Below, piece by piece: positions 37,793 through 50,949 of a DNA stretch of 64,000 nt; the first letter of the stretch is position 1; every line of letters starts with the position of its first letter. The notes below the pieces were generated by a model. The model searched no databases, had not been told where the DNA came from, and saw nothing but the letters and a program-made list of their open reading frames with translations. The stretch is from Pegea sp. RAD2-039. Taxonomy: Eukaryota; Chordata; Thaliacea; Salpida; Salpidae. A program made the position numbers and the translations under genes. Location: contig JAQGEQ010000084.1 of assembly GCA_034620365.1 (NCBI GenBank), positions 558,001-622,000 of the forward strand, given 5' to 3'.

Positions 37793-38041
37793 TTACTGCT
37801 TAGATTTCAGTTTACTCTTAATTATCTTTGTAGCTTTCTTTTTCTTTTTCCCTTTTTTGACCTTATACTTTTGATTAGGGTATTGGCTATCTTTTCTATT
37901 TTTTGATCCAATGTTCTTTGATGAAGATCCTGTTCTAGAACCACTTCGTACAAGAACTTTTTTCGAGTTTTTTTGATTTTTTGAAGATGTTAGAGAAACA
38001 TAGACAATCACAATTAAAAATAGGAATAAAAGCAACCTCAT
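37793..38041 (-). CDS. Small secreted lysine-rich protein, hypothetical
   Basis: The 82-aa open frame starts with ATG and a clear hydrophobic signal-like stretch (MRLLLFLFLIVIVYVSL). The rest is extremely basic and low in complexity, rich in K, S, N and R (for example KVKKGKKKKKATKI). I recognise no family. The stop codon sits inside CAGTAAGT, a strong splice donor, so this could instead be the first exon of a longer gene. The signal-like N-terminus and true ATG argue against chance, but low complexity weakens that. Confidence 0.45.
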   Translation of the reverse strand: MRLLLFLFLIVIVYVSLTSSKNQKNSKKVLVRSGSRTGSSSKNIGSKNRKDSQYPNQKYKVKKGKKKKKATKIIKSKLKSKQ

Positions 38042-40704
38042 ATTGATACAAAACCTGATGAACTTTACATATTTTAGGTTAGTTTTAAAATATTTGTAAA
38101 TTAGAGATAGGAATGGTGAAAACTATTTACAGAAAATATTAACTCTTAACATGTAACAGTAATATAAAAATAATAAATAAATCCAAACTTTAACTTTAGT
38201 TTGTTTATTTTTTATCATCTGCTGCTAGTTTAAAAGTACAAACTAATATTTATTAAACTTAAAAATAAACTAAGACAATAGATTTATCTTTTATCATTTC
38301 TCTCAAAGTATATTTTTTTAAGTAATTAAAAATCAATAGTATAAAAATAGCTACATTTTTTCAACCTAAAAAATTAAATGATATTGAAAGAATCAGAATT
38401 CGAATTGATAAGACACAAAAAAGAGTTGATTCAGAAACAGAATACTTTGAAAATAATCATAAAACAGTCTTAAGAAACTTATATAACTTTTTTGATACCT
38501 ATGAAAACTAGTCGCGTTTTTTTCTTGATGGCATCATCAGTCTTACAGCAATAATCATCAAGGAAATGATTTTAGCTTGCTTATAAAAATGCCCGAGTAG
38601 CCTGTAATCTTTCACCTTGTTGAGAAAAATGAGAAAAGCATAAAACTTATATGATTTATCTAATGTCTTTCATCAAACTTCAAATTTTTAACTAGTTTAT
38701 GAAACTTTCCTATTGAAACTGAATTCATTTAATTGTTTGGTCTGAAAAAGAATAATTCAAAAAACCCTATAGAAAATAAATGACTTGTTTGAATAATTTC
38801 TTTGTAAAAGAAATTTCACTTTACTTTACTCTGTTTGTTTTAATCAATAATTCATAAGGTTGAGAACGATGCAGCGCTTCTAAGTAAAAGCGAGAAGCTT
38901 TTAAATAAATTATAAAGTTAGACCTTGAAATGGAAAGTTTTTTTTATTTCTCGTATTTTTATTTAAATCTTATCAAAATTCTTAATCAAAATTTAATGTA
39001 AAGTTTAATTTAATCAAGAGATTTATAGAATCTAACGACAAAGACATACATAATGATGTCATCTAGAATGATTTCAGCACATTTGATTCGATTCAAAATA
39101 AGATCTCTTATAATAATTGCAACTAAATTGTAGCAATTACAATCTAGCTTTACATTACAAGCTTGTACAACCTTATGCCTTTCTGATTTAGATTGTTTAT
39201 GTAGAATCATTTGGAACAAGAAAAAAACGAACTTAATAACGTTTTTTGCTTTTAAATTATGCAGTTAGCTCATTTTTTAAATATTCGGACTTCAAAATTT
39301 AAACATTTCAACAACATCAGGACAGTTTAATCGAAAGAATCAGGATGTATTGTTTCCAATAACGAATGTAACTTTTAAAAGTATTGTTATTAAAAGTGAC
39401 GTTCCAAAATATACTGATTAAAATTCCTATTTTCATTAATGATAATATTTATTGTAAAAATGCTTATATCATAAACTTCAATTGAGTTTTATTGCTCTTT
39501 TTTTTCATGATCAGAATATTGATGATATTTTAACTGATTTTCTTGCTGGAAAATGATTACTTTCTCGAAAAGGCTTGAAGTAATCTCTGAAGAAATCAAA
39601 TATAGCAAATAATTCTAAGCGTTAAAACTGTCAAAAGATAGTTCAACTCAGTAGTTTTCGATCTGCATTAGTCTTTTAGGACAATTTCAAACTTAATTAA
39701 CTGTGATTATGACAGTCTAACCCTTGATCTGCTTACAGTAATTTAGATTACCTGAAAAGCTTTTTTCTCCATATATGGCTTTCTGTAGATTTTATACTTC
39801 TGGCTGCATCTTTTAAACTAAATTGTAGTACAAGAATTTTCTAAACTAACAATTTAGAGTTTGTCTCATTTATTCATTTGCTTATATTGGTGATTTGAAC
39901 GAGATATTTTTTTCGGTGAGCTAAAAACGAACTTATTTATACCAATATTAGCGAATGCTTACATTAAAAATATCGAATATCACCTTAGTGATGCAAACCT
40001 TGTAATCTGTAAGAAGTAATATCATACATTTATCATGGATCCTTCAACTATCATTCATTTAATTTGAACTTTTGATATATTCAACTTTTGAATTTACTTT
40101 AACGCTAAAATTGTATTTATTTTGAAAATCAAATTCACATTAAATGAACTCAATTCAAAATGCTGTGGCTCATATTCAACTTAAATTATATTAGAGATTT
40201 ATCTTTTATTATAATAAAAATACAATTTAAGGTAATTGTGTTCTAGGATGTATTTAAGATTATACTCTAATAATTATAACCTTCAACTTTTCTGAAATTA
40301 TAAACCAATTATTATTAGTGAAATGAATTTTTGATGATATCTTTCACACATTCATTCATTGTACCTTTGTGAAGCAAATTACTTAGACTTTGTTGAAGGT
40401 GATATTGATGGTACAGAAACATTGAAAGAATGATTTAAGTGAGATCTGATAGATTTTACAAATCGTGATATTTTTTTTATATTACTTTTATATAAAATAT
40501 TTTAATTGGAATACTTTAATTATAGAGTGTGTATTATGACGATTTGAGTTTTAAAAGTATTTATGCCTTTATTAATCTCTTCAACTTGATCTTAAACTCT
40601 ATATTATTTTATATACGAGTTAATGTTGCAGATATTTCATTATAAGATTTTATTTAAAGATTAAATCTTTATTTAAAGGATCAAGGTCTTCATATATCGA
40701 CTTA
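38042..40704. other. AT-rich intergenic
   Basis: About 2.7 kb with no supported exon, RNA gene or repeat. Confidence 0.5.
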
Positions 40705-41310
40705 AGTGCATAGATGCCATATCAAGTTAGTGATATCAATAAAATTGAATCTGTTCAGACAACATTTACGAGATTGGTATGCAGGAAACTTAATATTAAA
40801 TATGAAAGTTATAAACATCGTCTTAGCTTCTTAAATTTAGATGCTTTGGAAATTCGACGAATTAAATACGACTTAATTCTTATTTTTAAAATTATCCACA
40901 ATTTAATTGACCTTAAGTTTGATGATTTCTTTTCCATTAGTCCTTCTCTCAAGTTATATCAGCTCAAACGACACACATTACACCTTAATAAGCCCATATC
41001 ACCTGGTACGTTAATCAGAGCAAAATTGTTTTTCATAACACACAATTAGTACATGGAATCAGCTGCCATCAGACATTATCATGTGGAAGTCGCTCGCGTT
41101 GTTCAAGAAGAAGTTGAACCGTTATAATATTGCCATTTCTAAATTGTGATTTTTTTCTTTTTCATATTATTAACATTTCATGTAATTGTTCATTGTTATA
41201 TGTTTTGAGGACTACTGAAATGTCATGTGTTACATCTTTTACTCTCTATATTTTTGGCTAAATAGATTTTATTTGTGAGAATGTGTGTTAGCGAGAGGTA
41301 CTCCTTCTAA
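40705..41310 (+). mobile_element. 5'-truncated copy of the CR1-like LINE
   Basis: Sequence from ATGCCATATCAAGTTAGTGA onward aligns with 36510-37060 of the main LINE, covering the ORF2 C-terminus (RLVCRKLNIKYESY, LILIFKIIHNLIDL) and the 3' UTR motif GTGTGTTAGCGAGAGG. ORF2 is shifted after LNKPISPGTLIRA. Divergence of roughly 10-15 % by eye shows it is older than the main copy. It lacks the AAAT tail. Confidence 0.92.
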
Positions 41311-41779
41311 AAATATAGAAGTTGGCTTATAAGGAGAACAAAAAAGTTAATAACGAATTATTGAAAAGCTGAAATGAAATCCTACTACTAATATGTCTTA
41401 ACAATAATTTCGTAAAAACTTTTGCGAGGAAACTGCAATGGACTGAGAAATCTTTAGAGAGATTTTATCATTTTGATATTTTTTTAATACTTAAATCAAA
41501 CATGCAAATAGTGGTAGGCATCCCATTAATATGATTGTGAAAGTTTATAAACAAAACTATAAAGCAAATAAAAACATGCAAAAAGCATTTAGTAGCAAAG
41601 AAAGTCAGAAATATTTGATAAAAATCTATCTTATGCTCACATTGTTTCAAACAGCTTAAGAACACTTGATTATAAGGAAACTGAGAAAGCAAATTAAAGG
41701 CACAATCTGAATTTCTTTCGAATCTTTCATGCAAAGAGTTGATTTGAAAGAAAATAAAAAAAATGAGTAAAAAATGATT
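41311..41779. other. UNC45 3' flank
   Basis: Region between the LINE fragment and the UNC45 stop codon. It should include the UNC45 3' UTR. Nothing else is recognised. Confidence 0.5.
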
Positions 41780-44700
41780 CTACAATCCAGTGGGCTGAAT
41801 AAATTTATCTTCAGCTAATTTTTCCAAAATATCCAAACTAATCATACGCAGTTTGTGATTGGCTGAATCTGTATCACGTGATCGAGCCATCATCACCTCA
41901 AATGCATCACTGAAAAAATATCAAAACAGATCAGAAACTGATCAGAAAGATCATTTCAAACCTCTTCACGAGATCCTCAGCTGAAAACTTGCAATAATCG
42001 ATGATGTTTCGAATAATGCAGAATCCTCGGAATGAGATTTCTACATCTTCTTCAGCTATTAGCATCGTTAGATTTTCCAGCCAAGACTTACACTGAAACC
42101 GAAAGAGAAGTTTAAAAATTGTCTCAATCCTCCTCTTCAACTTTCTACATTTGCTCGGATCTTTTTACTGATGATCTCATTATCGTTAGTGAGCATAGCA
42201 AGAGCTCCCGAAGCCGCTTTTCGCGTCAGAGCATCTTCTTCAGCGCAAAGAAGCGTGAGGAGCTTGATCCGATCATGTCCATCCATTTCCATGATTTTAC
42301 GAAACTGAAATTCATCGATTTGTCATCTTTTGTATCTAGAGTTAGATCTCACCTCTTCACTAAGACACAGATTACAAATGAGCTCACTAGCTGCTCTTCG
42401 TAACATCTCATGCTCTTCTAGAGCGTAACTCTCAATCTCACAAATCATTTTCTCCCGAATAATACGACGCCTGCATCGGTAGTGATCAGATAAAGATTTC
42501 ACCGGATCAATCCTACCTGTGATGGTCGTCCAAGCTAGCAAGATTGGTCAGGGCTAGCAAGGCTTCAAATGTCTCAATTGCTTCACATTCTGGATGTAGA
42601 AGTTGTTTGAGGACTCGAACACATTCCAACGACTTCAAAAAACAACAGGTTAGCTTCGACGTTTAGGCAAAGGGTCTGTGGACCTACTTTTTGTCCAGGG
42701 AATACGAGTTTAGGGTCGGCAGTAATAGTGATTCGGGCAATTGCGTGTGATGCAAACCTTCTACCTTTAAGTGATCCTTCAGATGCAAGAGGTAGAAGAC
42801 TTTTACCTCCTCCAGCAGCAACCATTGTACCTCTGTTCACTTCATTTTCACTAATTGCTCGAAATAATCTAAAAAAAATGAACCTTGAAGCTCCCTATCA
42901 TGTCCCAAATCTCTTCCAAACCTGCACAGAAGTTCTTTAGAAGAGTCGCTTTGAATTGAAGTATCGGTATTTGCTAATTGAACAAGTGCTTCTGTCATAC
43001 CAGCCTCTACCAACAACTGAGTTCGCGTTTTAGCGCATTCAGCAGAGTCCTACAAACATTTGATCATCAAAACGATCCCATTGACGCAGAATAATTTTTA
43101 CTTTTTCATGTTCTTCTGGTATATGTTGTTTGGAATATTTAGCTAGTTCAAGCATTTCAGGAGTAATCTCTTCCTGCTTGTCGTAAGTATTTGTACAATT
43201 CACTAACGTACTAGCCACCCCATAAATCACAGTCTTGTCTTTTGTCTTACATAATTCAAATAAAGCCTGTAGGAACGAGATAGATGTGAGATATGTAAAC
43301 TGATAACAACCAATTCACCTTGACAGCTTTCTGATCTTCACATAAATCCTCCTTAACATCTGCATCAAGGGTCAGAAAGGAGAGACCCTCAGCCGCCCAT
43401 TTCTTGGATTCAAATGAAGCAGAAGCGAGTGAGAGGAACCTACAAGTTGGAAGATTTAGATGATAGCGAGAAGTATGGAAGTTTCCACGTACTTTTTGCA
43501 ATGTTTGGCTAACTTAACTGTAGAACCATCAGCAAAAGGTCTCAAACTAACATCACTACCATGAGATGAGCCGAGTTTACACAAACCAACAAGAGCTCTC
43601 ACTTTTACAGCATCAGATTTAGTCTTTTTGTACAACTCTTTCAACAAATTTGTTCCATTTTGAACGACAAAAGTGGCTTTATTCAATTTTGACGTAGAAC
43701 TAATAATAGCTTCAACAGCAGATACCTAAATGAAAGTTGTCAGTTTTAATCTTTAGGATTTGATCTTGAAAACTTTGCATTATTTTCAATTTCAAAAATA
43801 ACTTGATTAAAGGTTCTACTTACTTGGGATTCTTCTTCTTCAGCTGCTGTCATGGCAACCATCGTTTCAAGGACTCCTTTCAATCCGATCATGGCCTGGC
43901 CACAATCATAAGGTCCTTGAAGAAGACAAGTGATTACGGACATTGCTTTCATGTTAGCAGTTGAAACTCCTTGCGCAAATAAAGACCTGTTGGTAAAAGA
44001 GAAAGATAAGAGGTCTTCTGAAATGATCGGATCATTCTTACTGGATGTAAGCCTGACAATGTTCATTCCATTTATTTCGGTTTTGGTCACTCATCAAATC
44101 ATCATACAATTTATTCAATGCAACAGAACAATTGAGTCTGGTGTTGCTTGATATTGGAATAGGCGATTTCTCGATACAGTAACCATAACTAGCAACCTCC
44201 ATGAGATTCTGGACCCCTGAAAAAATAAAGATCAGAAACCGGTCGTGTTTGCTTCTTTACATCAACTACCTGAAACTTCCATAAATTTTAAAGTCCTTGA
44301 ATTAGTTCCAAACCTAACATCTGCCCGGGGTATGTTCTTAGCAACCAGGGCTATTGCATTGTCACGTCCATCAGATGATATTTTAGGATCAATTAACATA
44401 TTTCGAAGAGTAATCATAACTTGGAAAAGGTCACGTGAAAAATCTGATAACAAACAGCAAGTATTGATGATGACCAGATAAAAAACCAAATTTGTAAGGG
44501 TGAAATAGTGGAGAGTTTTCTGTACCTGCCACTAACTCATTTTCATGAGTTCGTATCTGCTTCTTATCTTCACCTTGTAATGCATTGACAATCGATTGTA
44601 CCAAATTAAAAACAGCATTTGAGATATCTTCAGCATTCAATTCATCTTTAGACCCCATAATTTCACACATTTTTTCGATGGTAACCTCACGTAATATAAT

Positions 44701-46050
44701 CAACGACTACAAAACAACAAAACCAAAATTAATTCAAGTATCACTTCAAGCAATATCAACAAATGAAAAAACTGTTCTCACTCTAGACGGGTGCCCTTTG
44801 CTTAGTGCTGTTAAAAGTCGTAAAACATTCACTTTAATATCAGAAGGATTATTATCAAGCATTGTTGTAAGGGCTGCAGGGCCAGCTTCACCAAAAATAC
44901 TTTCAGCCCCATCTTCATCAAGCGCAAGAACTAACAAATTGTTACAAGCTTTACTTCGCTTTTCAACTTCACAACTTGTATCAAACATAATCTTCAACAT
45001 GTTCTTCACTCGATTTTCAGTGGAAGCATCCTCAAACATCTAAGGATTTTGTATCAACAATTTATCAATCAGACAATTGAGAAATAAAAAGATGAATAAA
45101 CTGTTGGGAAGAATCTTAAAAGCTTTAACGCCGATTACATAACTGTTAAGAAACCATCAAAGCTAGTCAGAATATTTTGAAGTTTGAACCTTAACTTCCA
45201 TAACATTTCTCAGACGATGACACAAATCCGAAATTGCTTTGTTTTTAGAATCCATTTGATACAAGCGACGAGCATCAACATAAGCTTTTTGGAGTTCACC
45301 AAGTTGTTCTAGAGCTTGAACTCTTCTGAACAATGCTTTTGTATCAGATGATGAAATATTCAGAGCTAAGAAATAAACTCAAACTGATATGTCTTTAATA
45401 AGTAGTCACTAATAAGGTGGACATTAAGTTTAATTGTACTAGATATTTATATTTATGAAAAATATAATGTTTATTTAAAGTTTCTTAAAAATTATACAAT
45501 ATCAAAAAATATATTTATAAATAATAACAATGATATACTTTATAAACAAATATTAATTATATATTAAATTTTTATCAGCAAAAAACTACAATAACTGATG
45601 TTAAATTGTCTTAACTTCTTACTAATTAAAAAACTTTTTGACATACAATTTGATATCTAAATTAAATAAGTAAAATTAGTTTTCTAACCTTTAGTAGCGT
45701 CATTAACAGCATCATCATAACATTCCTAAAAATAAATCATATAAAAAATTTAAAAACAGTTTTATAATTTTGAATGATATGACTGATAATGGCAACACAA
45801 TAAACAAAATAAATACAAAAACAATAAAATTGTCATAAAAAATTTCACAAAATTATCAAAATCAATGTAAACAATAAATTACCAATTTCAAATTACAAGC
45901 TGAACGGTTTTTAAGGAAGATTAATTTATCTTCTTTACTTTCTGCCTTTTCCAATGCATCTGAATATATTTGTTTTGCTGTCTTGTAATTTCCACTATTA
46001 AAGTATTTATTTCCCTCTTCTTTTAGATTTAGAATGTTTTGATTTGGCAT
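41780..46050 (-). CDS. UNC45: UNC-45 myosin chaperone, 18 exons
   Basis: Chaperone that folds myosin heads together with Hsp90. Exons: 46050-45883, 45725-45689, 45365-45190, 45039-44782, 44706-44526, 44443-44270, 44216-44042, 43986-43824, 43725-43493, 43439-43319, 43266-43102, 43049-42922, 42868-42688, 42632-42517, 42470-42353, 42304-42149, 42092-41962, 41909-41780; 2811 bases, 936 aa, the family's usual length. The N-terminal TPR domain (KEEGNKYFNSGNYKTAKQIY) would bind Hsp90 and is followed by armadillo repeats. The C-terminal UCS domain keeps SVITCLLQGPYDCGQAM, VRALVGLCKLGSSHGSD, KWAAEGLSFLTLDADVKED, LALTNLASL and EEHEMLRRAASELICNL. It ends EDKFIQPTGL, like the vertebrate end. Most introns are about 50 bases. 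Confidence 0.97.
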
Positions 46051-47536
46051 GATAAACTTTTTTATTTAACAAAATCTCAGTTATTATTACTAGATAAATC
46101 ATATAAAGTTAGCTCAAAATTAGGTTTTAATTATCATATATATGTAAATTTGTCTAACATTCAATAAGAAATTAAAATCATTTTTGTTTACAAAAGATTT
46201 TCATCTAAATTGTTATTATAAAGTCTGAAATTTATTAAATCCTTTTTTTAATAAACTCACAGCTGTATTTAACTTCAATAAAAGTTGAAAAATAAAACTA
46301 GTTGCTATTATATATTAAAGAATATTTTTCACATTTAGTTATTAAAATTTAAATCATGCGAGATATAAAAAAACAACTTTTTCAAAGAAATAAATTATTT
46401 GGAAGGAACATACATCAATTACTACTTCTACTTTGAACATTTTCAGTTAATACTTAGATAATTAAGATCACGTGACAAAATTACTATCAGCATCTGCTGT
46501 GCCTTATATGGAGCGATATATTGTTGAAGCAAAAAACTAGAATTTTCTTTTGAATTTCAAGATTTTTCTGCTAGTATCAAGAAATGTACAATGACTCTTG
46601 ATATTCAATACTTACATTTAAAAGATTAAAATAGTTAAAAAAGATATTGAATTCATAGATAAAATAGATTTTTGTACAAAAGTTGTCAAATAATTTCAAA
46701 AAATGGTACATACAATTTTCCAACTAAATTTTAAAAAGTTAAGCTATAAATTATTTACTGAATTGTTTATTTTTTCATAAGCTAAGTATATATTTGAACG
46801 AGCTTTCGTTTATTAATAATTTAAAAACAGCTTTTAATATTTCAGCCAAATCTAAAAGTATTAAAGATAATTTGTATCAATGTTATTAACAAAACAAAGT
46901 ACAACTATATTTCAGTTACCTTTAAATAGTGCTACATTAAGTATTAACAATTTTTTGGGTGAACACTAATATAAATTAGTAAACAATTTTTATGAGTTTT
47001 AAAAGCCTTTGTTCCACTTATTGTATAATTAGGTTGAAACATGTCTTAACTACGTAAAATGCAGTATGATTAAGTCCAAATTTAGTCGCTTGTAAGATCA
47101 ATATACTGATCAAGTAGCCTAATATATGCTCAGTACCACAACATAAAAAAAATATTCGCCTTTTCGCTTAATCAGACGTAAGTAAAAATGATTTGTGAAT
47201 CAACCCTGCTAAATAAAATAAGAAAATACTTAGGCCATCGGTGTTTACTGTCTGGAAAGATTTGCTCCAATTCTGACACGAAGCTTAGAAACAATAAATT
47301 GTTCGTGGTAAACTTCAATAGCCACAAATTTATTTATTCGATTTATTTATTAGTCTTCGAGTATTAAATATTACGAAAAATAATTTCAGGCATAAACAAT
47401 TTAAGTAGAAAAAAACGTTTGAAGTTTTCTGTGTTGACAATTCAGCGTAAGATGCAAAAAAAAATTTATCAGTACAAATTTATGAAAAAGCTATAGGTTT
47501 ATCCATTTAATATTAAAGTGAGTAAATTAAAGTTTA
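46051..47536. other. AT-rich spacer
   Basis: UNC45 upstream side and 3' side of the B56-like gene, both on the minus strand. No supported exon or motif. Confidence 0.5.
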
Positions 47537-48697
47537 TCAATTAAAAATGAGCCGCTTCACTTCTTCTGAAATCTTACTAATCTTTTCATTGTTGCCAACA
47601 TTTACATAATCTTGCAATAAGAAAAGTAGCTTTGGCGACTTTTTTTCAAGATGCCCCTTTAAGAGACCAATCGTCTTGGGGTGTTTAAGTAAATTTAAAC
47701 TTAAAATTGCCTTTTTTTGGTGGCTGCTGTACCACAAGGAATTAAGAATACGAAAAATTTTATCTACGCTCAAGTCGAAATATTTAGGTTGAATATGCTG
47801 AAGAAGAAGAAATAATCTGCGCATAAACACAAATTCTAATGCAGAGTTGTACTTTGGCCAATACTTCGAAATAACTTGAAGAGTCTTTGATTGCGTAATA
47901 GGATAAACAATGAAAAAAGTCAAAATACAATTGGTTAAAGAACCATCTATTGCAGTTAGATGCATTTTTTGAAGAGGTAACACACATTTTTCATATAAAT
48001 TTAACATATCCTTTTCATTTTTTTCACTTATTCCTTTTTCACAGTTAGCAGTGAGAATACATAAAATACTTTCTACTATATTAACATTACCATGACCCGA
48101 AGTTAGTTCGAGTAATTGAATGGAAAAAAGTTTGTAAAGTATTGAAGATGATACAACAAATCCTTTTTGTAGTACTATAGAAGCAGCGAATCTTAGCTGT
48201 TGATCTCCTTGTAATAGATTTATGATTGCACCTAAAAATTGTTGTGTAAAAAACAATTCAAAAAAAGCAATCGAAAAATTAGTGGTTTCCAAAATATTCG
48301 AGATACAAAAACAAACTTGGAGCTGTAAGCTCTGTAAGATTGATATAAGATGGCTCATCGGAGGTGGTATTTGTGAATATCGTTGCTGGATGTCTTTAAT
48401 GGCAGAAGATGTAAAATAAATATAATGATGCATAGTTTTGAATAGATCAGAGAGCTCTTGAATACTTAAATCGTTTTCACTATCCAAAATACCATTTATA
48501 GCTTGTAACATTTGCAACTTATAACAAATGGTTTGCTGGGCTCCAAGTTGGTCTGAACACCATACCACTAAATCAGAGTTCGGTGGAACAGAAAAATCAT
48601 TTTTAGATTTAGAAAAACTGCTGAAGTAGCTTTCAGCTTTTTGTTTTTCATCTATAGCATCAAGTAGTTTATTTTTTGTGTTGACCACCATTTTCAT
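47537..48697 (-). CDS. Divergent PP2A B56-type regulatory subunit-like protein, intronless
   Basis: The 386-aa single-exon ORF starts at ATG. Aligned by eye, it follows the helical-repeat core of PP2A B56 (PPP2R5) subunits. IPPPMSHLISILQSLQLQV corresponds to LPPSS...PHLQLVYEF, ILETTNFSIAFFELFFTQQF to the LESPDFQ...YIDQKFV stretch, CVLPLQKMHLTAIDGSLTNC to [20 protein letters not shown], and VISKYWPKYNSALEFVFM to ALLKYWPKTHSPKEVMFL. The conserved HRIYGKF segment, which helps form the LxxIxE peptide pocket in B56, is not kept. The C-terminus is shorter than usual. Lack of introns among intron-rich neighbours suggests an old retrocopy. Function cannot be stated; binding to PP2A A/C is possible but unproven. 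Confidence 0.72.
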   Translation of the reverse strand: MKMVVNTKNKLLDAIDEKQKAESYFSSFSKSKNDFSVPPNSDLVVWCSDQLGAQQTICYKLQMLQAINGILDSENDLSIQELSDLFKTMHHYIYFTSSAIKDIQQRYSQIPPPMSHLISILQSLQLQVCFCISNILETTNFSIAFFELFFTQQFLGAIINLLQGDQQLRFAASIVLQKGFVVSSSILYKLFSIQLLELTSGHGNVNIVESILCILTANCEKGISEKNEKDMLNLYEKCVLPLQKMHLTAIDGSLTNCILTFFIVYPITQSKTLQVISKYWPKYNSALEFVFMRRLFLLLQHIQPKYFDLSVDKIFRILNSLWYSSHQKKAILSLNLLKHPKTIGLLKGHLEKKSPKLLFLLQDYVNVGNNEKISKISEEVKRLIFN

Positions 48698-49359
48698 TAT
48701 TTTACAAATATTCTCAAAATGCTTTTTATAAAAAATACCTCTAAATATTATAATCTTTAATGCTCCTGAAAAAGAAAAAACAAGAATTTTAACGAATCAA
48801 AGCTTATAATCAAAACATAAAATCAATTGGATCAACTAGAAAGAAGCTTTTCAGTTAGAATTAAAAAACTTTAAAATGAAAATTTTATAAGTCGAAGAAA
48901 AAATCTACAAATGCCATATCTCAACATTTGCGTATTTTTCACTTTATACTAGTTTTTAATCCTGAAAAAACTTGGAATTCTTAATGATTGATTGTATTCT
49001 AAAACATAAGAGCGTTTTTTAATCGTTTATGAATACTTTTATTATTATATTCAGCATCTTTACTAGCATTTCTAAGATTAATCTTTACGTCTACGCTATT
49101 TGATTTTTTGTTCAAGTTAAAATTTAATTTTTCACTCAAATAACTCAAATCTACTGGCTTGTAACATTTTTGAGGAATTTTTCGGAGTAATAATAAAGCC
49201 TTCTTTGACCAAGAACAGCTGTACTCAAGAGGCCTTGTCAAAAACAAAGCGAAACGCCAAATGATGAAGGAAAAAAGATGAAATGCAAAATAAAATTTTT
49301 AGGGTTTCTTCAACTAAAACTAAACTGCTTTAACTTTGAAACCTCATCATCAACTGCCG
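48698..49359. other. Spacer upstream of the B56-like gene
   Basis: Contains a minus-strand open stretch at 48999-49247 (LEYSCSWSKKALLLLRKIPQ) without an ATG. I do not recognise it, and it may be chance. Confidence 0.35.
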
Positions 49360-50005
49360 GGACCAAACTAACCGTGGGTACATACATCCAGACCGAACTA
49401 AAAAGCAGCAAGAGCTTCACAAGCGACTAGTAAAAGACCGCCTATATAAGCTAAGTATTAAATCCTTGCAATATCGACGCCTTTCTTCTGACATTGTGTT
49501 ACTATTCAAAATTTTTAATTGTTTTTGTCATCTTAACTTCATAGATTACATTACCGATCGCAATTTTCTACACGTTCTCAGGGGCTCTTCAATCAAAAGT
49601 AAACCGCTCAAAAACTTTAAGAACACCCAGTGGAGTAATAGCTTTTTTAATAGAGTAACCAAGGTTTGGAATTCTCTTCCCGATTCCATCACAACATCAA
49701 AATCTATCGCATTTTTTAAAATGATGTTAAAAAGACAAGATTTAAGTAGTTTCTTTATCAGGTGAACTGTAACACTACGTAACACTATCAGTTTTCTCAC
49801 TTTCTTCCTCTATTTTATCATCAAATTTTTTATTTATATTTTACGTTGCACCTATGCTTCTACAGTGTTTCGATTCTTCTTTAATTGTGATATACCTAGG
49901 ACCGTCTAATTATCTTTTCGCTCAGAATATTTGGGTTTTGTCCGCTATAAGAGCTGTTGAATTTGTCACTTGCGATAATGCGTTGTATAAGATAAAAAAT
50001 AAATG
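49360..50005 (+). mobile_element. 3' end of a second CR1/Jockey-like LINE family
   Basis: The open stretch at 49466-49765 encodes a typical ORF2 C-terminus (FFNRVTKVWNSLPDSITTSK, SIAFFKMMLKRQ), preceded by the related KDRLYKLSIKSLQYRR. The 3' end at 49943-50003 (GCTATAAGAGCTGT ... AAAATAAAT) is shared with the copy in CFAP58 intron 7. It is distinct from the LINE at 33 kb. Only the last part of the element is present. Confidence 0.82.
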
Positions 50006-50949
50006 ATCCAAAAATTAAGTTTCAAGCTTTTTCATAAAGTATGAAAGTCATATTGTAACTTATAATCATATTTGAAAATAATTCGGGAAAAGAACTCGGA
50101 AAGTTCGAAAAGGGTTATTCACTTTTCAATAAATAATATTTCATTAGATCAGTCGTTTTTAAAGTGTTAAACAACTCTTTTAATAATTGAAAAGTTGTTG
50201 CACCATCTACTTAATTATAAGTACTAATTATTAGGTAGGATTATTATTATTATTGAAAATATAATAATAATCCTAGATACTGATAAGATTTTGCTTAAAC
50301 AGTATTTTTAAGAAACCTTTTTTTAACTAGAATTATTTTCTCAATTTTTACTTTATTTTTTTTTTACATGTTTAATTTATTGGAACAAGCTTGCCAGGTT
50401 TGTAATAAATATTTTTTTCTTTTTATATTAGTAGCTAATTTTTTTTTACAAACATTTTTTGTAATTAAGCTACTAAAAAGAGTTTAATTCAATTGTTGTT
50501 CTCAAAATTCTTAGTTTTTAACATAAAAGTTTCTTTATTATATTTTAACTTTTGTAAAAGGCCATTCTGTGTGTTATTGGAGGGAAAATTGAGTGCTTGT
50601 AGTTCTATAATTTAGTCTAATTAAGTTTTTGATTTTACCAGAAAATTCTTTTTATTACATTCATTTTATGAAATATTATTTATATTATCATTATAATAAA
50701 TTACATAATAAATTTTTTATTTTCTAAATCTATCTTTTATAAGTTTTAATAATTTTTATTTCTGAATAGCTCCTTTTTCTCTTTATACCTTTAAAATAAT
50801 TTTAATATTTATTTTAATTATTTGGTTTATTTAAAAAAATTATTATTGAGGATAAAGTCAAAAAGAGATTATTAAATTTTAATAAAATTTTAATTGTTTA
50901 TATATTTTTTTCAGAATTTAATTGTTTTATTTATGGTAATATATAAAGT
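50006..50949. other. NCAPG upstream region
   Basis: Extremely AT-rich sequence before the NCAPG start; the promoter and 5' UTR must lie near its end. No defined element seen. Confidence 0.45.

Noticed and set aside
48999-49247. Minus open frame upstream of the B56-like gene
   Set aside because: No ATG, no family match, no splice link in phase to the B56-like ORF.
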